NCBI RefSeq assembly: GCF_000321225.1
Contig: NW_004450949.1
Location: 186,001-250,000 of the forward strand
Length of the DNA stretch: 64,000 bases
Direction of reading: 5' to 3'
DNA from: Odobenus rosmarus divergens
Lineage: Eukaryota; Chordata; Mammalia; Carnivora; Odobenidae
Below the pieces are notes generated by a model. It was not told the DNA's origin. It saw nothing but the letters and a program-made list of their open reading frames with translations, and ran no database searches. Below are positions 53,930 to 64,000 of this stretch, in pieces (the stretch's first letter is position 1; the number at the start of each line of letters is the position of its first letter). The position numbers and the translations under genes are program-made.

Positions 53930-54600
53930 TCCATAAAGCTTTTCCGAGGACAGTATATGAGCAATATGTTTCCTTGATTTTACCTGTGCCGTGACAAAGT
54001 CTAATATATCAACATTCATGTAATGAAAGGCACCCACAAGCCTCCTCAGGCAGTTCAGGGCTTTTGTTTGTTATTTTTCAAATAATATTGTGCTGCTGAC
54101 TCATGTTTGCCTTGCACCCTGCTGTGACCCCCTCCATATTCAGGGCCCTAATCACGGTCCTCATTATTATTAATAATCAGTGCCTATGAAATTATACTAC
54201 ACTCTGGCTTGTTATCAAGTCCTGGAAAGTATGCAAATAGATTAATCAACAAGCTCCCTTGCTTCAAACCTTGAATGGAACTTGAAGTATGCTGGAAGTA
54301 TTTGCCCCGGTTCTCGCTTGTCTCCTCCAATCAAGCCTGAGGTGTGTTTTCCTCCTAACTTTTAATTGCATGACCTCTGAGAACCTAATTTCCAGAAAAC
54401 CCATTTATTATTTTAATGCTCATTTGGCATTATTATTTTCCCAAAGCAATCTTTTTGTCTCTGAATCTCTTAGGAGAGTTGAGAAGCAAGCCAAGAAAAG
54501 CTTCATTTTCTCCTCCTGGCCCTCAAAGGAAGCAGAAATGAAACATTTAAAATCCAAGTTTCTAGCTGCGGATGGGAGGAGGGAGCAAGCAAGGAAGGGG
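53930..54600. promoter_or_regulatory. Candidate non-coding conserved block with octamer and TAAT cores
   Basis: Repeat-free sequence. It contains an exact octamer ATGCAAAT (54231-54238) followed three bases later by TTAATCA (54242-54248), a POU plus homeodomain/PBX-like composite. It also has ATTATTATTAATAATCAG near 54163, TTTTAATTGCATGAC at 54360 and further TAAT cores. Conservation is untested. The 104-codon + frame at 54289-54603 overlaps it and is not supported. Confidence 0.35.
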
Positions 54601-55165
54601 TAGTGGTTGTGGCGGGGAGGGAGAGAGATTGGAAGGCACTTGCGTTGGTCCCAGATGGAAAGCAATCCAGCAAATTGCCTTTAAACAGCAGTGTCCCTGC
54701 AAATAGGGCACTCTAGCTGTTTCGTGTCACTTGAAAGCATCTTGTTGATATTTTTATAGATTTTATGATACATTCTAAAGCATGTGTCAAACAGCCACTT
54801 GGAGTGCTGGCAGTAATGAACATTGTAATACTCACAGTCTGAGTAGTCTTTACTTCAAAGGGAGGCGTTGGTCTGATCTTTCATCTTCTCAGCTGTTGCT
54901 TACCAGCTTCCTTCAGATACTGTTTGAACTAAAAACCTCACGTTTCCTGGTTTGAGTGAGCAATTCCCCTGACACTTCTAATCCTCTCACTTGGAAGCTA
55001 CTAAACTGTGATTGAATGATGCCATTAACAAGAAGGAGGTAAATACATTTAAACATGCAGACTTAGACTTTACTCAAATAATAACTGGCTTATGTCCTCT
55101 TTGTTTTCAAGAAGTCTTGTTCGTTTACTAAAACAGGGAGCTAAGGAAGGAAGAAAGAAAAATTA
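54601..55165. other. Unassigned unique-looking sequence
   Basis: Nothing recognised. Confidence 0.3.
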
Positions 55166-55171
55166 AATTAG

Positions 55172-55192
55172 GAATGAATGAATGAATGAATG
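55172..55192. repeat. (GAAT)n tetranucleotide repeat
   Basis: Five GAAT units in tandem. Confidence 0.9.
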
Positions 55193-55880
55193 CATATCGT
55201 AAGTGGTAGTTGAATTTTGTGCTATTAAAGAGGCTTCTCACACTAAGCAGAAAGACAAGAAGAGGAAAGAAAAGTACATATTCCACTCTTTGGAGATGGT
55301 GAGCTGGATTTTTCACAAGGTAAGTAACTTATGTTTTTGGTCAACCTTATTTTTGGCTACATTCTGCTAAGAACCATTTACTTAAGCCAGGTCAGTTTGC
55401 TCACTGATCCCTGAACAATACTAATTTTCTCCCACCACTGAAAGTTGTTTGTACTGTGTGGCTGTTTAAATATAAATTAATTCAAATTAATACACCTGAA
55501 AATTTAGTTCCTCAGTTGTACTAGCTGCATTTCGAGTACTCAGCAGAGGCCAGTGGCTGCTGCGTTGGACAATGCAGATATGGAACATTTCCATCTCAGA
55601 GAGTTCTATGGATAGAGCTGCTCCAGAGACCCCTCAAGTGTGCCTTATTCTTCCCTAATTATGATTAGATAGATTAACCATCATGTTTGGTTCAGACATT
55701 TTCTCATCATCAATGTAGGCATGGCCCAATATTTATTTATTTGTTTCAATTCTATAATAAATATCCATAAGCCATAACTTGAAATTAAAGCCAGGACCTT
55801 AAAAATAACCTACATATAATCATGTGTCCCCCCCCAACTATTCTGCTGTCTCCTCTCACCTGACATTACATTACCATTTA
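55193..55880. other. Unassigned AT-rich sequence
   Basis: Nothing recognised. A C(10) run near 55829-55838. Confidence 0.3.
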
Positions 55881-56062
55881 TGATTCCTATGTTGATTCAT
55901 GTGTATTTTATGGATTTCCTTTTTAGTCATAACATTTTGTGTGTGTATATATGTGTGTGTTACTTTTGTTGGTTTTTAACTATAAAATATGTTAAATGTA
56001 ATGTTGAAAGACTTTTAAAATTTATTATGATATTGTTACATGTTTCAGTAGTTCGTTTTTCT

Positions 56063-56267
56063 TTTTTTTTTTTTTTAAAGGTTTTATTTATTTATTTGGC
56101 AGAGAGATACAGAGAGAGAACAAGTAGGCAGAGAGGCAGACAGAGGGAGAGGGAGAAGCAGGCTCCCTGCCGAGCAGGGAGCCCGACACGGGGCTCTATC
56201 CCTGGACCCTGGGATTATGACCTGAGCCGAAGGCAGCCGCTTAACCAACTGAGCCACCCAGGTGCCC
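56063..56267 (-). mobile_element. Carnivore SINE, antisense, with exact 17-bp target duplication
   Basis: T-rich tail, 'GGTTTTATTTATTTATTTGG', GA-rich part, 'TATGACCTGAGCCGAAGGC' and head '...GAGCCACCCAGGTGCCC'. CAGTAGTTCGTTTTTCT is present on both sides (56046-56062 and 56268-56284). Clearly younger than the host L1. Confidence 0.97.
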
Positions 56268-57693
56268 CAGTAGTTCGTTTTTCTGGTATGTAATATGCTA
56301 TTCACTGTGTGAATATACCACAGCTCTTTCATTTATGCTTCTGTTGATGGGTTTTTGGATTACTTCAGGCTTTTGCTATTGTGAACCGTCCTCCTATGAA
56401 CATTCTTATACATATTTCCTGTTTAAAGTGTGCAGGAGTTTCTCTTGGGTATATAGCAAAGAGGAGAGTCATTGGTCATAAAATATATGAATGTTTGACT
56501 TCAAGAGACAGTGGCAAACTTTTTGCCATTTTATTCCCACAGCAATGTAAAAGAGATCCTATGGATTCACATCCTTTACAGCAGTTGGTATTGTCATTTT
56601 TAACCAATTAAATGGGTGTAAAATGGTATCTTATCATGGCCTTGATTCACATTTCCTAGTCTGCTAAAGGTATTGGACATATCTTCAAGTGTGTAATGGT
56701 CACATGGCCTTCCTATTCTCAAATGCCTGTTCGTGTCTTTTGCCCATTTTTATGTTGAATTGTTTGTGCTTTATAGGAGATCTCTATATGGTGTTGATAC
56801 AAATCCTTTATTAGTTGTGTGCATAGTCATATCTTCTCCCAGTTTTCAACTTGTCATTTCACACTAGCTATGACATTTTTAGGTGAACAAAAAGTTCTTA
56901 ATTTTAATATAGTTAAATATATCAGTCTTTTCCTTTATAGTCCCTTTTGATATCTTGTCTAAAAATATTTTTTTCACCTCGAGATTTAAAGGGTATTTTC
57001 TTTATTTTTTTTGTGAAGAGTTTTAAAGTTTTGTTTTTGCATTTATGTCCTTGGTTCATCTGGATTGATATTTGGCCATGAAGTGAGGTAGAATTTATTT
57101 GTGTCTTTTTCCATATAGGTAACTCTTTGTATCTAGCTCCATTTATTGAACAATACTTAGTTTTCTTCACTGATCAGATATTCCACTTTTGCCCTTATCC
57201 ATAGTTCCATATATTCATGGGTCTAGTTATGGTCTTTCTAATGTATTCCATTAATCAATTTGTCTATCTGTGTATCAATATGTACTGTTTTAATTACTAT
57301 AGTTTTATAATAATTCCTGATATCTACTTAGGGCATGTGCCTTCTCTATATACTTCTTATTTAGAAGTGTCCTGGCTATTTGTGGCTTTCTACTTTTTAT
57401 TATACATTGTATAATATTATCAAATTCTAAAAGCAAGCAAACACTGTTGGCATTTTAATTGGAATTGCATTGAATCTATGCTTCAATTTGGGAACAATCA
57501 TTTTTATAGTAAATCTTGCTAAGAACATGTTCTATCTCTCTATTTAAGCTTCATATAGCATCTCTCATCTTGCATATATTTTGTTAGTCTTATTCCTTGA
57601 TTCTTGATATTCTCTGAGACTATTATAAATGCTACCTTCTTTTTATGTTTTCTAGTTGTCTGCCACTGTTGTCTAAAAATGCAACTAATTTTT

Positions 57694-57740
57694 GTATATA
57701 TATGCAAATATATACATAAACACACACACAAACATATATA
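57694..57740. repeat. AT/CA-rich simple repeat
   Basis: TATA and ACACAC tracts embedded in the antisense L1. Confidence 0.8.
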
Positions 57741-58496
57741 TTTACCAGCCAGTTTTAAGGTCTTCTGTTACTTTAAATAAATTTTTCAGTAAATTATTTC
57801 AGATTTTCCTTGGTAAATGATCACATAATTTGTAAATAGTGACAATTTTGCTTTCTCCTTTCCAATTCTTGTAACTCTAATTGCTCTTTTGAGTCTTATT
57901 ACATTGGCTAAGATTACCTATTTAATATTGTTAGAAGTGAGATCAAATTGCTCTTGCTTTTAAAGAAAATAATCCTAGCGTTTCCAAATTGAGGATAATG
58001 TTTGCTTTAGGACATTACAAAAAAAAATAGCTCTCCTTATCAGCTTAAAGACGTTCCCTTCTATTTCTAATTTACTAAGAGTTTTTATTATGTATTAATA
58101 TTGAATTCCAACAAATACTTTTTCAGCATATATTGTACAATGATATGATTTTTCTTTTTTAATTTGCTAATGTAGTGTATTACATTTAAGGATTTTCTGT
58201 TATTAAAACCCTCCTGCTTTAGTGGGATAAATTGTACTTGGTTATGATAATCCTTTATATACACTGCTGAATTAATTTGCAAATATCTTGCTTAGGATTT
58301 TTGCACCTGTATTCATGAGTGAAATAAGCCAGTAATATTCCTTTCACAGAATATATTAATCTAGTTTTGGAATAAGGATTATGCTGTCCTCATACAATAA
58401 TATGGGAAATGTTTTCCTTCTACTGCTAGAATGAGTTTGTGTGCAACTGGAATAATCAATTCCTTGAAAGTTTTGTAGAACTTACCTATAAGGAAC

Positions 58497-58591
58497 CTTC
58501 CTACACTGTTGGTGGTAATGCAAGCTGGTGCAGCCACTCTGGAAAACAGTATGGAGGTTCCTCAAAAAGTTGAAAATAGAGCTACCCTGCA
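58497..58591 (+). repeat. Younger L1 ORF2 piece, sense, running into the gap
   Basis: 'TTCCTACACTGTTGGTGGTA', 'ATGCAAGCTGGTGCAGCCAC', 'TCTGGAAAACAGTATGGAGG' and 'TTCCTCAAAAAGTTGAAAAT' are sense L1 ORF2. They are far closer to the L1 consensus than the surrounding antisense copy, so this is a separate, later insertion, truncated at its 5' end and cut by the N run. Confidence 0.9.
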
Positions 58592-59251
58592 NNNNNNNNN
58601 NNNNNNNNNNNNNNNNNNNNNNNNNNNNNNNNNNNNNNNNNNNNNNNNNNNNNNNNNNNNNNNNNNNNNNNNNNNNNNNNNNNNNNNNNNNNNNNNNNNN
58701 NNNNNNNNNNNNNNNNNNNNNNNNNNNNNNNNNNNNNNNNNNNNNNNNNNNNNNNNNNNNNNNNNNNNNNNNNNNNNNNNNNNNNNNNNNNNNNNNNNNN
58801 NNNNNNNNNNNNNNNNNNNNNNNNNNNNNNNNNNNNNNNNNNNNNNNNNNNNNNNNNNNNNNNNNNNNNNNNNNNNNNNNNNNNNNNNNNNNNNNNNNNN
58901 NNNNNNNNNNNNNNNNNNNNNNNNNNNNNNNNNNNNNNNNNNNNNNNNNNNNNNNNNNNNNNNNNNNNNNNNNNNNNNNNNNNNNNNNNNNNNNNNNNNN
59001 NNNNNNNNNNNNNNNNNNNNNNNNNNNNNNNNNNNNNNNNNNNNNNNNNNNNNNNNNNNNNNNNNNNNNNNNNNNNNNNNNNNNNNNNNNNNNNNNNNNN
59101 NNNNNNNNNNNNNNNNNNNNNNNNNNNNNNNNNNNNNNNNNNNNNNNNNNNNNNNNNNNNNNNNNNNNNNNNNNNNNNNNNNNNNNNNNNNNNNNNNNNN
59201 NNNNNNNNNNNNNNNNNNNNNNNNNNNNNNNNNNNNNNNNNNNNNNNNNNN
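58592..59251. other. Assembly gap, 660 N
   Basis: Continuous N run. Entered from a sense L1 and left through a T-run plus antisense SINE. The long apparent open frames across it on both strands are artefacts of N. Confidence 0.99.
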
Positions 59252-59432
59252 TTTTTTTTTTTTTTTTTGAAAGAGAGAGAGAGAGAGTGCAAGCAGGGAG
59301 GGGAAGAGGGTGAGGGAGAGAATCTTAAGCAGCACAGAACTGGATGCGGAGCTATATCTCACACCCTGAGAACATGACCTGAGATGAAACTAAGAGTTGG
59401 AAGCTTAACTAACTGAACCACCGAGGCACCCC
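59252..59432 (-). mobile_element. Carnivore SINE, antisense, adjoining the gap
   Basis: T(17) run, GA-rich segment, 'GAACATGACCTGAGATGAAA' and head '...GAACCACCGAGGCACCCC'. The poly-T end touches the gap, so the left target duplication cannot be seen. Confidence 0.92.
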
Positions 59433-59997
59433 TATGGTGGTGAATTTTTAACCATCATTTACATTTCTTTAAGGGATACAGAATTTTCAAGCTTTTTAAT
59501 TTTTCTTGAGTCAATTCTGATGTTAGATTTTTCCATGTATTTGTTGATTTTATGTGAATTTCAAACTGTCAGCACATAGTTATAGTTTTCTTACTACATG
59601 TGGTTAGGTAAGATTGTCCAATTGATGCAATTATTTATTTGTATTCTGTTCTTTATTCTCTTGAAAAGTTTTGCTAAAGGTTTGTCCAGTGTTTTTAATT
59701 TCAAAGGATAAGATTTTTGCTTTCTTGACTATTCTTATTTTTTGTTGTTGTCTATTTCATTCATTTCTACCCTTATTTTAATTATGACTTTCTATTTCTT
59801 TGAGTTTATTCTATTGTTCATTCATGTAACTTATGAAGATGGACACTTAGGTCATTAATTTTGAAGCTTTCTTCATTTCCAGTGAAATTATCTAAGGCTC
59901 TACAGTCATCTTGAAGCAACACTTTTGATGAATTCCTTTCTTGTTGTAGCCTAATCATATCTAACTTTCTTCAAGCTCCATGTCAGATTTTACTTTC
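59433..59997 (-). repeat. L1M ORF2, antisense, continuation
   Basis: 'AGGATAAGATTTTTGCTTTC', 'CACTTAGGTCATTAATTTTG' and 'TTCTTCATTTCCAGTG' are antisense ORF2 blocks that lie 5' (in element sense) of those at 55.9-58.5 kb. This supports one element spanning the gap. Confidence 0.75.
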
Positions 59998-60012
59998 TTT
60001 GTGCTGCTTCAC

Positions 60013-60075
60013 AGCTTTGCGCAGTGGCAGTATCGTAGCCAATGAGGTTTATCCGAGGCGCGATTATTGCTAATT
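60013..60075 (+). pseudogene. U4 snRNA retropseudogene, 5' 63 nt only
   Basis: Begins AGCTTTGCGCAGTGGCAGTA at the natural U4 5' end and continues through the 5' stem-loop region (TATCGTAGCCAATGAGG, TTTATCCGAGGCGCG) to ATTATTGCTAATT. As far as I can recall U4, this is a perfect match to nt 1-63. It then stops, with no 3' half and no A tail. It is flanked by a perfect 15-bp duplication TTTGTGCTGCTTCAC (59998-60012 and 60074-60088), so it arrived by retrotransposition. The last bases of the U4 part overlap the duplication. No U-snRNA promoter elements are expected or seen, so it is non-functional. Confidence 0.93.
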
Positions 60076-60139
60076 TGTGCTGCTTCACTCTTCTGCCCAT
60101 GCTAGTCCACAGCCATGGGTTTGTTTTTACAACTCTATA

Positions 60140-60355
60140 TTATAATTAGATAGAATAGACATAGACCCAGGTTAATCCCCAGCTCTGCCACCTTATAGCT
60201 ATTTCACTTTAAACATAACAATATATATGATTTTTCATCTTAAAAATGGAAAAGACAAAAATCTAACTCTTCAGGTTTTTGTGAAATTTAAATATAAGTT
60301 AACCTATGTGAAATTATCTGGTATCAGTTTCTGGCATATAATAAATCAGTTAACT
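60140..60355 (+). repeat. MIR, sense
   Basis: 'GACCCAGGTTAATCCCCAGC', 'TCTGCCACCTTATAGCTATT', 'GATTTTTCATCTTAAAAATG' and 'CTGGCATATAATAAATCAGT' follow MIR. Confidence 0.75.
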
Positions 60356-60357
60356 TT

Positions 60358-60425
60358 TCCTTCTCCGCCTCCCTCCCCCCTTCCTTCCTTCCTCCCTCCC
60401 TCCCTCCCTCCCTTCCTTCCTTCCA
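60358..60425 (+). repeat. (CCTT/CCCT)n simple repeat
   Basis: Pyrimidine tract of mixed CCTT and CCCT tetramers, capable of triplex formation and length variation. Confidence 0.92.
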
Positions 60426-61790
60426 AGGTTTATAAAATTCCAGAGTTAGTTTTTCCTCTGATATACATTGAAAATCATTTCTACATAAATGCTGCAAAAT
60501 GTAGAGGAAATGGACTTGGCCAGTTTTCTTCTCTCTTGGTCTTTATTTTTCTCTTGTGAATATTCCCCAATCCATTTTCCCCTTCATGGAGAAAATCAGA
60601 GAGTAGTAGGAGCTGAGTAGTTGTATCCCTACCCCCTCCCTGCTCCATAATTAGTGTTATGAATTCCTTAGTCTTGACCATGGAGACTTTGTTTGGCTAC
60701 ATAGTGACCTGCCGGATCAACTCATCAAATTGCTGAATCTGGATTCCTGGCAGTTTAACTCATTTATGTAAGAAAGACTTTTCTGTTGAAGAATCACATT
60801 TACCAATTTAACTTTAAAATTTTAAGCTCAAAGTTGTTGATTGCCTCTATTAGAACTACCTTTTTCCACACTGTATTATTTAAGTCAATTAGGAGAGGTT
60901 GTCCTGACCTTTATGTTTTAACTTCTTAATATTCTAACATCTCTCTAAAGGAGCTGCCATTGATGGAGGCAGTTGTTAACCTCCCATAGTGGTGCAATGA
61001 TTATCTCATGAATTGCAGGGTGTCAGCAAATATGGGCTATATATTTCACAGTTCTAAATGCAGAGATTCCTTTGATCCTGCTTGTTCTTTAACCAGATAC
61101 CCCTCCATGAGGTTCCAACACCTGACCCTCTCTCCTGGTAACAAACAGTATGAGATTAGACAGCTAGAATTAAATATGAATTCACTTACCAGTGGAGAAT
61201 AACCAAATTAATAATTTAGCAAGGAACAGGCAAGATATACCCATCAGCATCCACAGGTACTTCTACATCCCCTTGTTCCACTGTGAGGAGTATGTTGCAA
61301 CATAAGGTGTCAATCAAGAGCCCTTAGCAAAGTGTGAATTGAAATGACGCATGTTCCTCTAAAGTAGTGGGTATTTATACTATGTCAGAAATATCTCTCA
61401 TAAACTCTGGTGGTATTTCTTTACCAGTGGAAACATATACAGCTCTTGATGCAAAGTATTAACACACAAGAATCTTCCTTTTATCTCTTAAAATTCTAAT
61501 ATTCTACTTCTGAAGTCTTAAGAAGTTCTAATAACAACTTGCTTCTTTTCAACAGATACATCAGCCAAATGAACCCGAAATTAGATGTGACCTTTCTGGG
61601 CAAGCCCAGATTTGCTCATAGAGTTCAAATCAACCCCCACTACAAGTCACAAAGTCACTTCTGTAAAGATGGAGATGGGTGGGGTTTATGAACAAGGCAA
61701 CAGTGAAAATATCCATATATAATACCTACAGAAATGGAAGCATAAGACCCTGCCCAAATAATAAGCCATAAAACTGACTTCAACAATGAC
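60426..61790. other. Unassigned AT-rich sequence
   Basis: No repeat or gene recognised. Short isolated frames only. Confidence 0.3.
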
Positions 61791-61796
61791 CTAGAG

Positions 61797-61945
61797 AGGT
61801 GCCTGGGTGGCTCAGTTGATTATGTCTCTGACTCTTGATCTCAGCTCAGGCCTTGATCTCAGGGTCTTGATCTCAGGGTTGTGAGTTCAAGCCCTGCGTT
61901 GGGCTCCACTAGTGTGGAGCCTACTTAAAAAAACTTTTTTTTAAA
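61797..61945 (+). mobile_element. Short carnivore SINE, sense
   Basis: Starts AGGTGCCTGGGTGGCTCAGT. The box region contains a tandem duplication 'CTTGATCTCAGGGT' (twice near 61853-61880), then 'GTTGGGCTCCACTAGTGTGG' and an A/T-rich tail. It lacks the long CT-rich segment, giving about 150 bp. Confidence 0.9.
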
Positions 61946-62884
61946 GTGACCGAATAAATGTTCCTAGTGGAGCAGGATAGCATTCCTCTACGAGTTGCAG
62001 CCTGAACATACCCACCCTCAGTTCCAGGACCTTTAGAAACATCTTTGCCTTTCTTTCTGTTCACTGATTCTAAATAATTCCAACTGGGGTCTTAAATTTT
62101 CAGGATCCGGTCTGTCACACCTTATACCTAGGATTCCTGTGCAGGAGTGATAACTGAGATGAGTGAAATTACCTCATTGCTTGTATTGCTACCTAGTCAC
62201 CATTTTAACCTAACACCTCAGTTGTGGGGATGCTGTACTTCCTTCAGTCATTAAGGATGGTCTGAGATCTTGTAAGGAAAGACTGAGCTCTGGGTAATCT
62301 CAACATTCCCTTTTATTCTTTCATTTTTCCAATAACTATGTAACCAATTTCCTAGAATAAATTATGTCCTTGTGAATATCTTGCTTGGCTTCCATCTTCC
62401 TGATTGCACCCTGACAGATTACATAGCTTCTTCAAAACCTCTTCAAATTTCTCGCTGTATTACAGTATGGGCATAACCTAATCCATGTAATCAGTGGAGT
62501 TAATGAATCCAGCATAGATTATTTCCTTCACTTACCATAAAATTATTAATTTAACAACTAAATATTTACACATATCTTCAATGATATTCTTAAAGCAAAC
62601 TCCATTGGGGGAGTTATTGATTCAAAGTTTAAGGCTTTTATTAAGTATTTTGAAATTGTCCTCTTAAAAGACAGTATAAATATATAATTTCACTAATAGA
62701 GTGTGAAAATTCCATTTTTCCATATATGCTCACTAATCTTAGGTATTTTTATTAAAAAACAAACAATAGAAACTATTTCGATGTGAATATCCAGAAGATT
62801 GTGTTTTAATGAATTGTCTTTGAAAATGTGTGACTTCCACACGCATGATGTTTTCCCATAAAAGTCTTACAAAAGGCCTCTTTT
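61946..62884. other. Unassigned AT-rich sequence
   Basis: No repeat or gene recognised with confidence. Confidence 0.3.
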
Positions 62885-63005
62885 TTTATGTACCTGCTCC
62901 TTAAAGTTTGTTCGTGTAGATTCTTTACATTTCTTCTTAAGTTTATTCCTAAATATTTTATATTTCTCTTCCTTTTCTGGATGGAATTTAGTTTTTTAAA
63001 TAAAA
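62885..63005 (-). repeat. L1 ORF2 scrap, antisense
   Basis: 'AAGTTTATTCCTAAATATTT' followed by 'GATGGAATTTAGTTTTTTAA' is an antisense L1 ORF2 block. Confidence 0.6.
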
Positions 63006-63044
63006 AATCATTTCTTTGTCTACTAATTAAATAAATTATATATA

Positions 63045-63625
63045 TTCACCTTAGAAAATACAAAACAGTGATAATTTACAGAAAGAAAAATAAAACCTCC
63101 ATAATCTCAACACTCCGAGATAATCCCTGAGAATTCTTGTGTGTGTTTCTTTCCAGACTATTTCAGCTATGTGCCTATTTACACACACTTTTATTCCCCA
63201 AACAATGGATTCATGCTGTATGTAAAATTTTGTAATTCTGTTGGTTTTATTTGCAAAATATAATCGATGTTTTTTCATGGGAAAAAATATCCAACTATAA
63301 CATCATGCTTAGAAGACTAAACACTATATTTTATTTTATCAACTGGTAATTGTTCAGGCTTTTCTATTTTTGCTATTATACAAATATTGTGATTAATATT
63401 CTTGTAACAAATCTTTATAAACATTCTTAATAATTTCCTTAGGAAAAATTCCTGGAAACTGAATTGCAGGTTATAGGATATGTTATGCATTTAAGGTTTA
63501 ATATACAGTTTTGCTAAATTGTCATTTCTATACAGATGGTAAATTGCCCTAAAGAAAGTTGAACCAAATTTACATTTGCATGAGAATACCCAGTTGCCTG
63601 AACCTCAGTTATTGGGTATTGTTTT
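63045..63625 (-). repeat. L1M5/HAL1-like 3' end, antisense
   Basis: 'CACCTTAGAAAATACAAAAC', 'CATAATCTCAACACTCCGAG', 'TTATTCCCCAAACAATGGAT' and 'AATTTCCTTAGGAAAAATTC' with 'CTGGAAACTGAATTGCAGG' are the recurrent 3'-end wording of old L1M5/HAL1 elements in antisense. Confidence 0.75.
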
Positions 63626-63699
63626 TAAAGAAAAAAGAAAAAGTAGCCAGCCCATAGGACAAAAGAATATAGTTTTAATTAAAATGTATTAGTTACAAA

Positions 63700-63944
63700 G
63701 AAGTTGAAGATTTGTAATAATTTTATTTATCATTTGTATTTCCTTTTTGTGAAGTACTCTTTCATGTCTTTTGACAATTTTAAAATTAGGTTCTTATCTT
63801 TTTTTTCTTATTCATAGAAATATTTCGTGCTAAAGGACATTAATCCTGCATCGATCATGTATATTAGAAAGATTTGTCTTGTATTTTATGTTATTGTATT
63901 TTACTTTATTTTATCATTCAGAAATTTCATACTTTTCCCCAGTT
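63700..63944 (-). repeat. L1 fragment, antisense
   Basis: 'TATCATTTGTATTTCCTTTT', 'TGTGAAGTACTCTTTCATGT' and 'CTTTTGACAATTTTAAAATT' are antisense L1 ORF2 3' blocks ('cttttgcccattttttaat'). Confidence 0.7.
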
Positions 63945-64000
63945 TTATTTAGATATCATTGACAAACAGCAATGTGTAGGTTTAAGGTGTAGAACATGAT
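63945..64000 (-). repeat. Start of another L1 3' end, antisense, cut by the window edge
   Basis: 'TTTTATTTAGATATCATTGA' and 'GTTTAAGGTGTAGAACATGA' are the antisense 3' UTR signature of L1M. The element continues past 64000. Confidence 0.8.

Larger units (their letters stand above)
55885..58492 (-). repeat. Long L1M element, antisense (3' end and ORF2)
   Basis: Antisense ORF2 landmarks run in order: 'TTTGCTATTGTGAACCGTCC', 'CAGCAATGTAAAAGAGATCC', 'CTTGTCATTTCACACTAGCT', 'TAATTGGAATTGCATTGAAT', 'CAGTAATATTCCTTTCACAG', ending near 'TTTTGTAGAACTTACCTATA'. It is interrupted by the SINE at 56063-56267 and stops where a sense L1 piece begins at about 58493. Frames are broken throughout. The same element resumes after the gap at 59433. 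Confidence 0.88.

Noticed and set aside
56084..56332. Frame on the minus strand with low-complexity leucine/serine content
   Set aside because: It is a translated SINE; similar translations recur at other SINE copies.
58509..59362. Four long open frames (236-266 codons) on both strands
   Set aside because: They are almost entirely N-gap; the real residues come from L1 and SINE sequence.
5318..61945. tRNA genes suggested by A/B-box-like sequence in many places
   Set aside because: All occurrences are heads of tRNA-derived SINEs followed by CT-rich segments and A-rich tails; none folds as a complete tRNA.
1..64000. CRISPR arrays, insertion sequences, operons, ribosome binding sites
   Set aside because: The sequence is mammalian, and no regularly spaced repeat array or prokaryotic gene organisation is present.

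Overview
The window is mammalian nuclear DNA, almost certainly from a caniform carnivore of the arctoid branch (bear, seal or mustelid side) rather than a dog or a cat. The main evidence is 14 dispersed copies of a tRNA-derived SINE. In sense orientation they read CACCTGGGTGGCTCAG at the head and carry a TC-rich segment and a CAAATAAATAAA-type tail. This is the carnivore CAN/SINEC family in its non-dog, non-cat form. Older pan-mammalian repeats (L1M, L2, MIR, MER5-like, Tigger, LTR fragments) fill much of the rest. No bacterial, phage or plasmid signal is present.

I could not demonstrate any protein-coding gene. Open frames are short (longest gap-free ones 171 codons, about what chance gives in 64 kb), and most lie inside repeats or run through N gaps. 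The window is best read as intergenic or deep-intronic sequence.

Layout. 1-3 kb: mostly unique sequence with MIR/L2 fragments and a G-rich tract. 3-13 kb: repeat-dense, with several antisense L1 pieces, a twin-primed L1 inversion, an L2, seven SINEs, a MER5-like transposon split by a SINE, and an exact 68-bp direct repeat. 14-22 kb: SINE-poor, mostly unique, AT-motif-rich blocks that look like non-coding conserved sequence, plus one candidate exon near 16.3 kb. 22.7-23.5 kb: another antisense L1. 25.2-25.5 kb: a compact CpG island with an inverted CCAAT box, the best promoter candidate. 25.9-26.15 kb: a SINE-tail tandem repeat touching a 50-N gap. 26-55 kb: mainly unique sequence with ancient MIR, L2, LTR and DNA-transposon fossils, plus a 22-bp palindrome, a shRNA-like hairpin and a Tigger element. 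55.9-60 kb: a long antisense L1 interrupted by a SINE, a sense L1 piece, a 660-N gap and a second SINE. It carries a 3'-truncated U4 snRNA retrocopy with perfect 15-bp target-site duplications. 60-64 kb: MIR, simple repeat, SINE and old L1 3' ends.

No set of genes works together here. The functional candidates are regulatory: the CpG island, the homeodomain/octamer-rich blocks and a CTCF-like site inside a MIR. The clearest unusual objects are the U4 retrocopy, the SINE-derived minisatellite at the gap and the 68-bp duplication. Family names come from recognising sequence by eye; no repeat library, alignment or conservation data were available.
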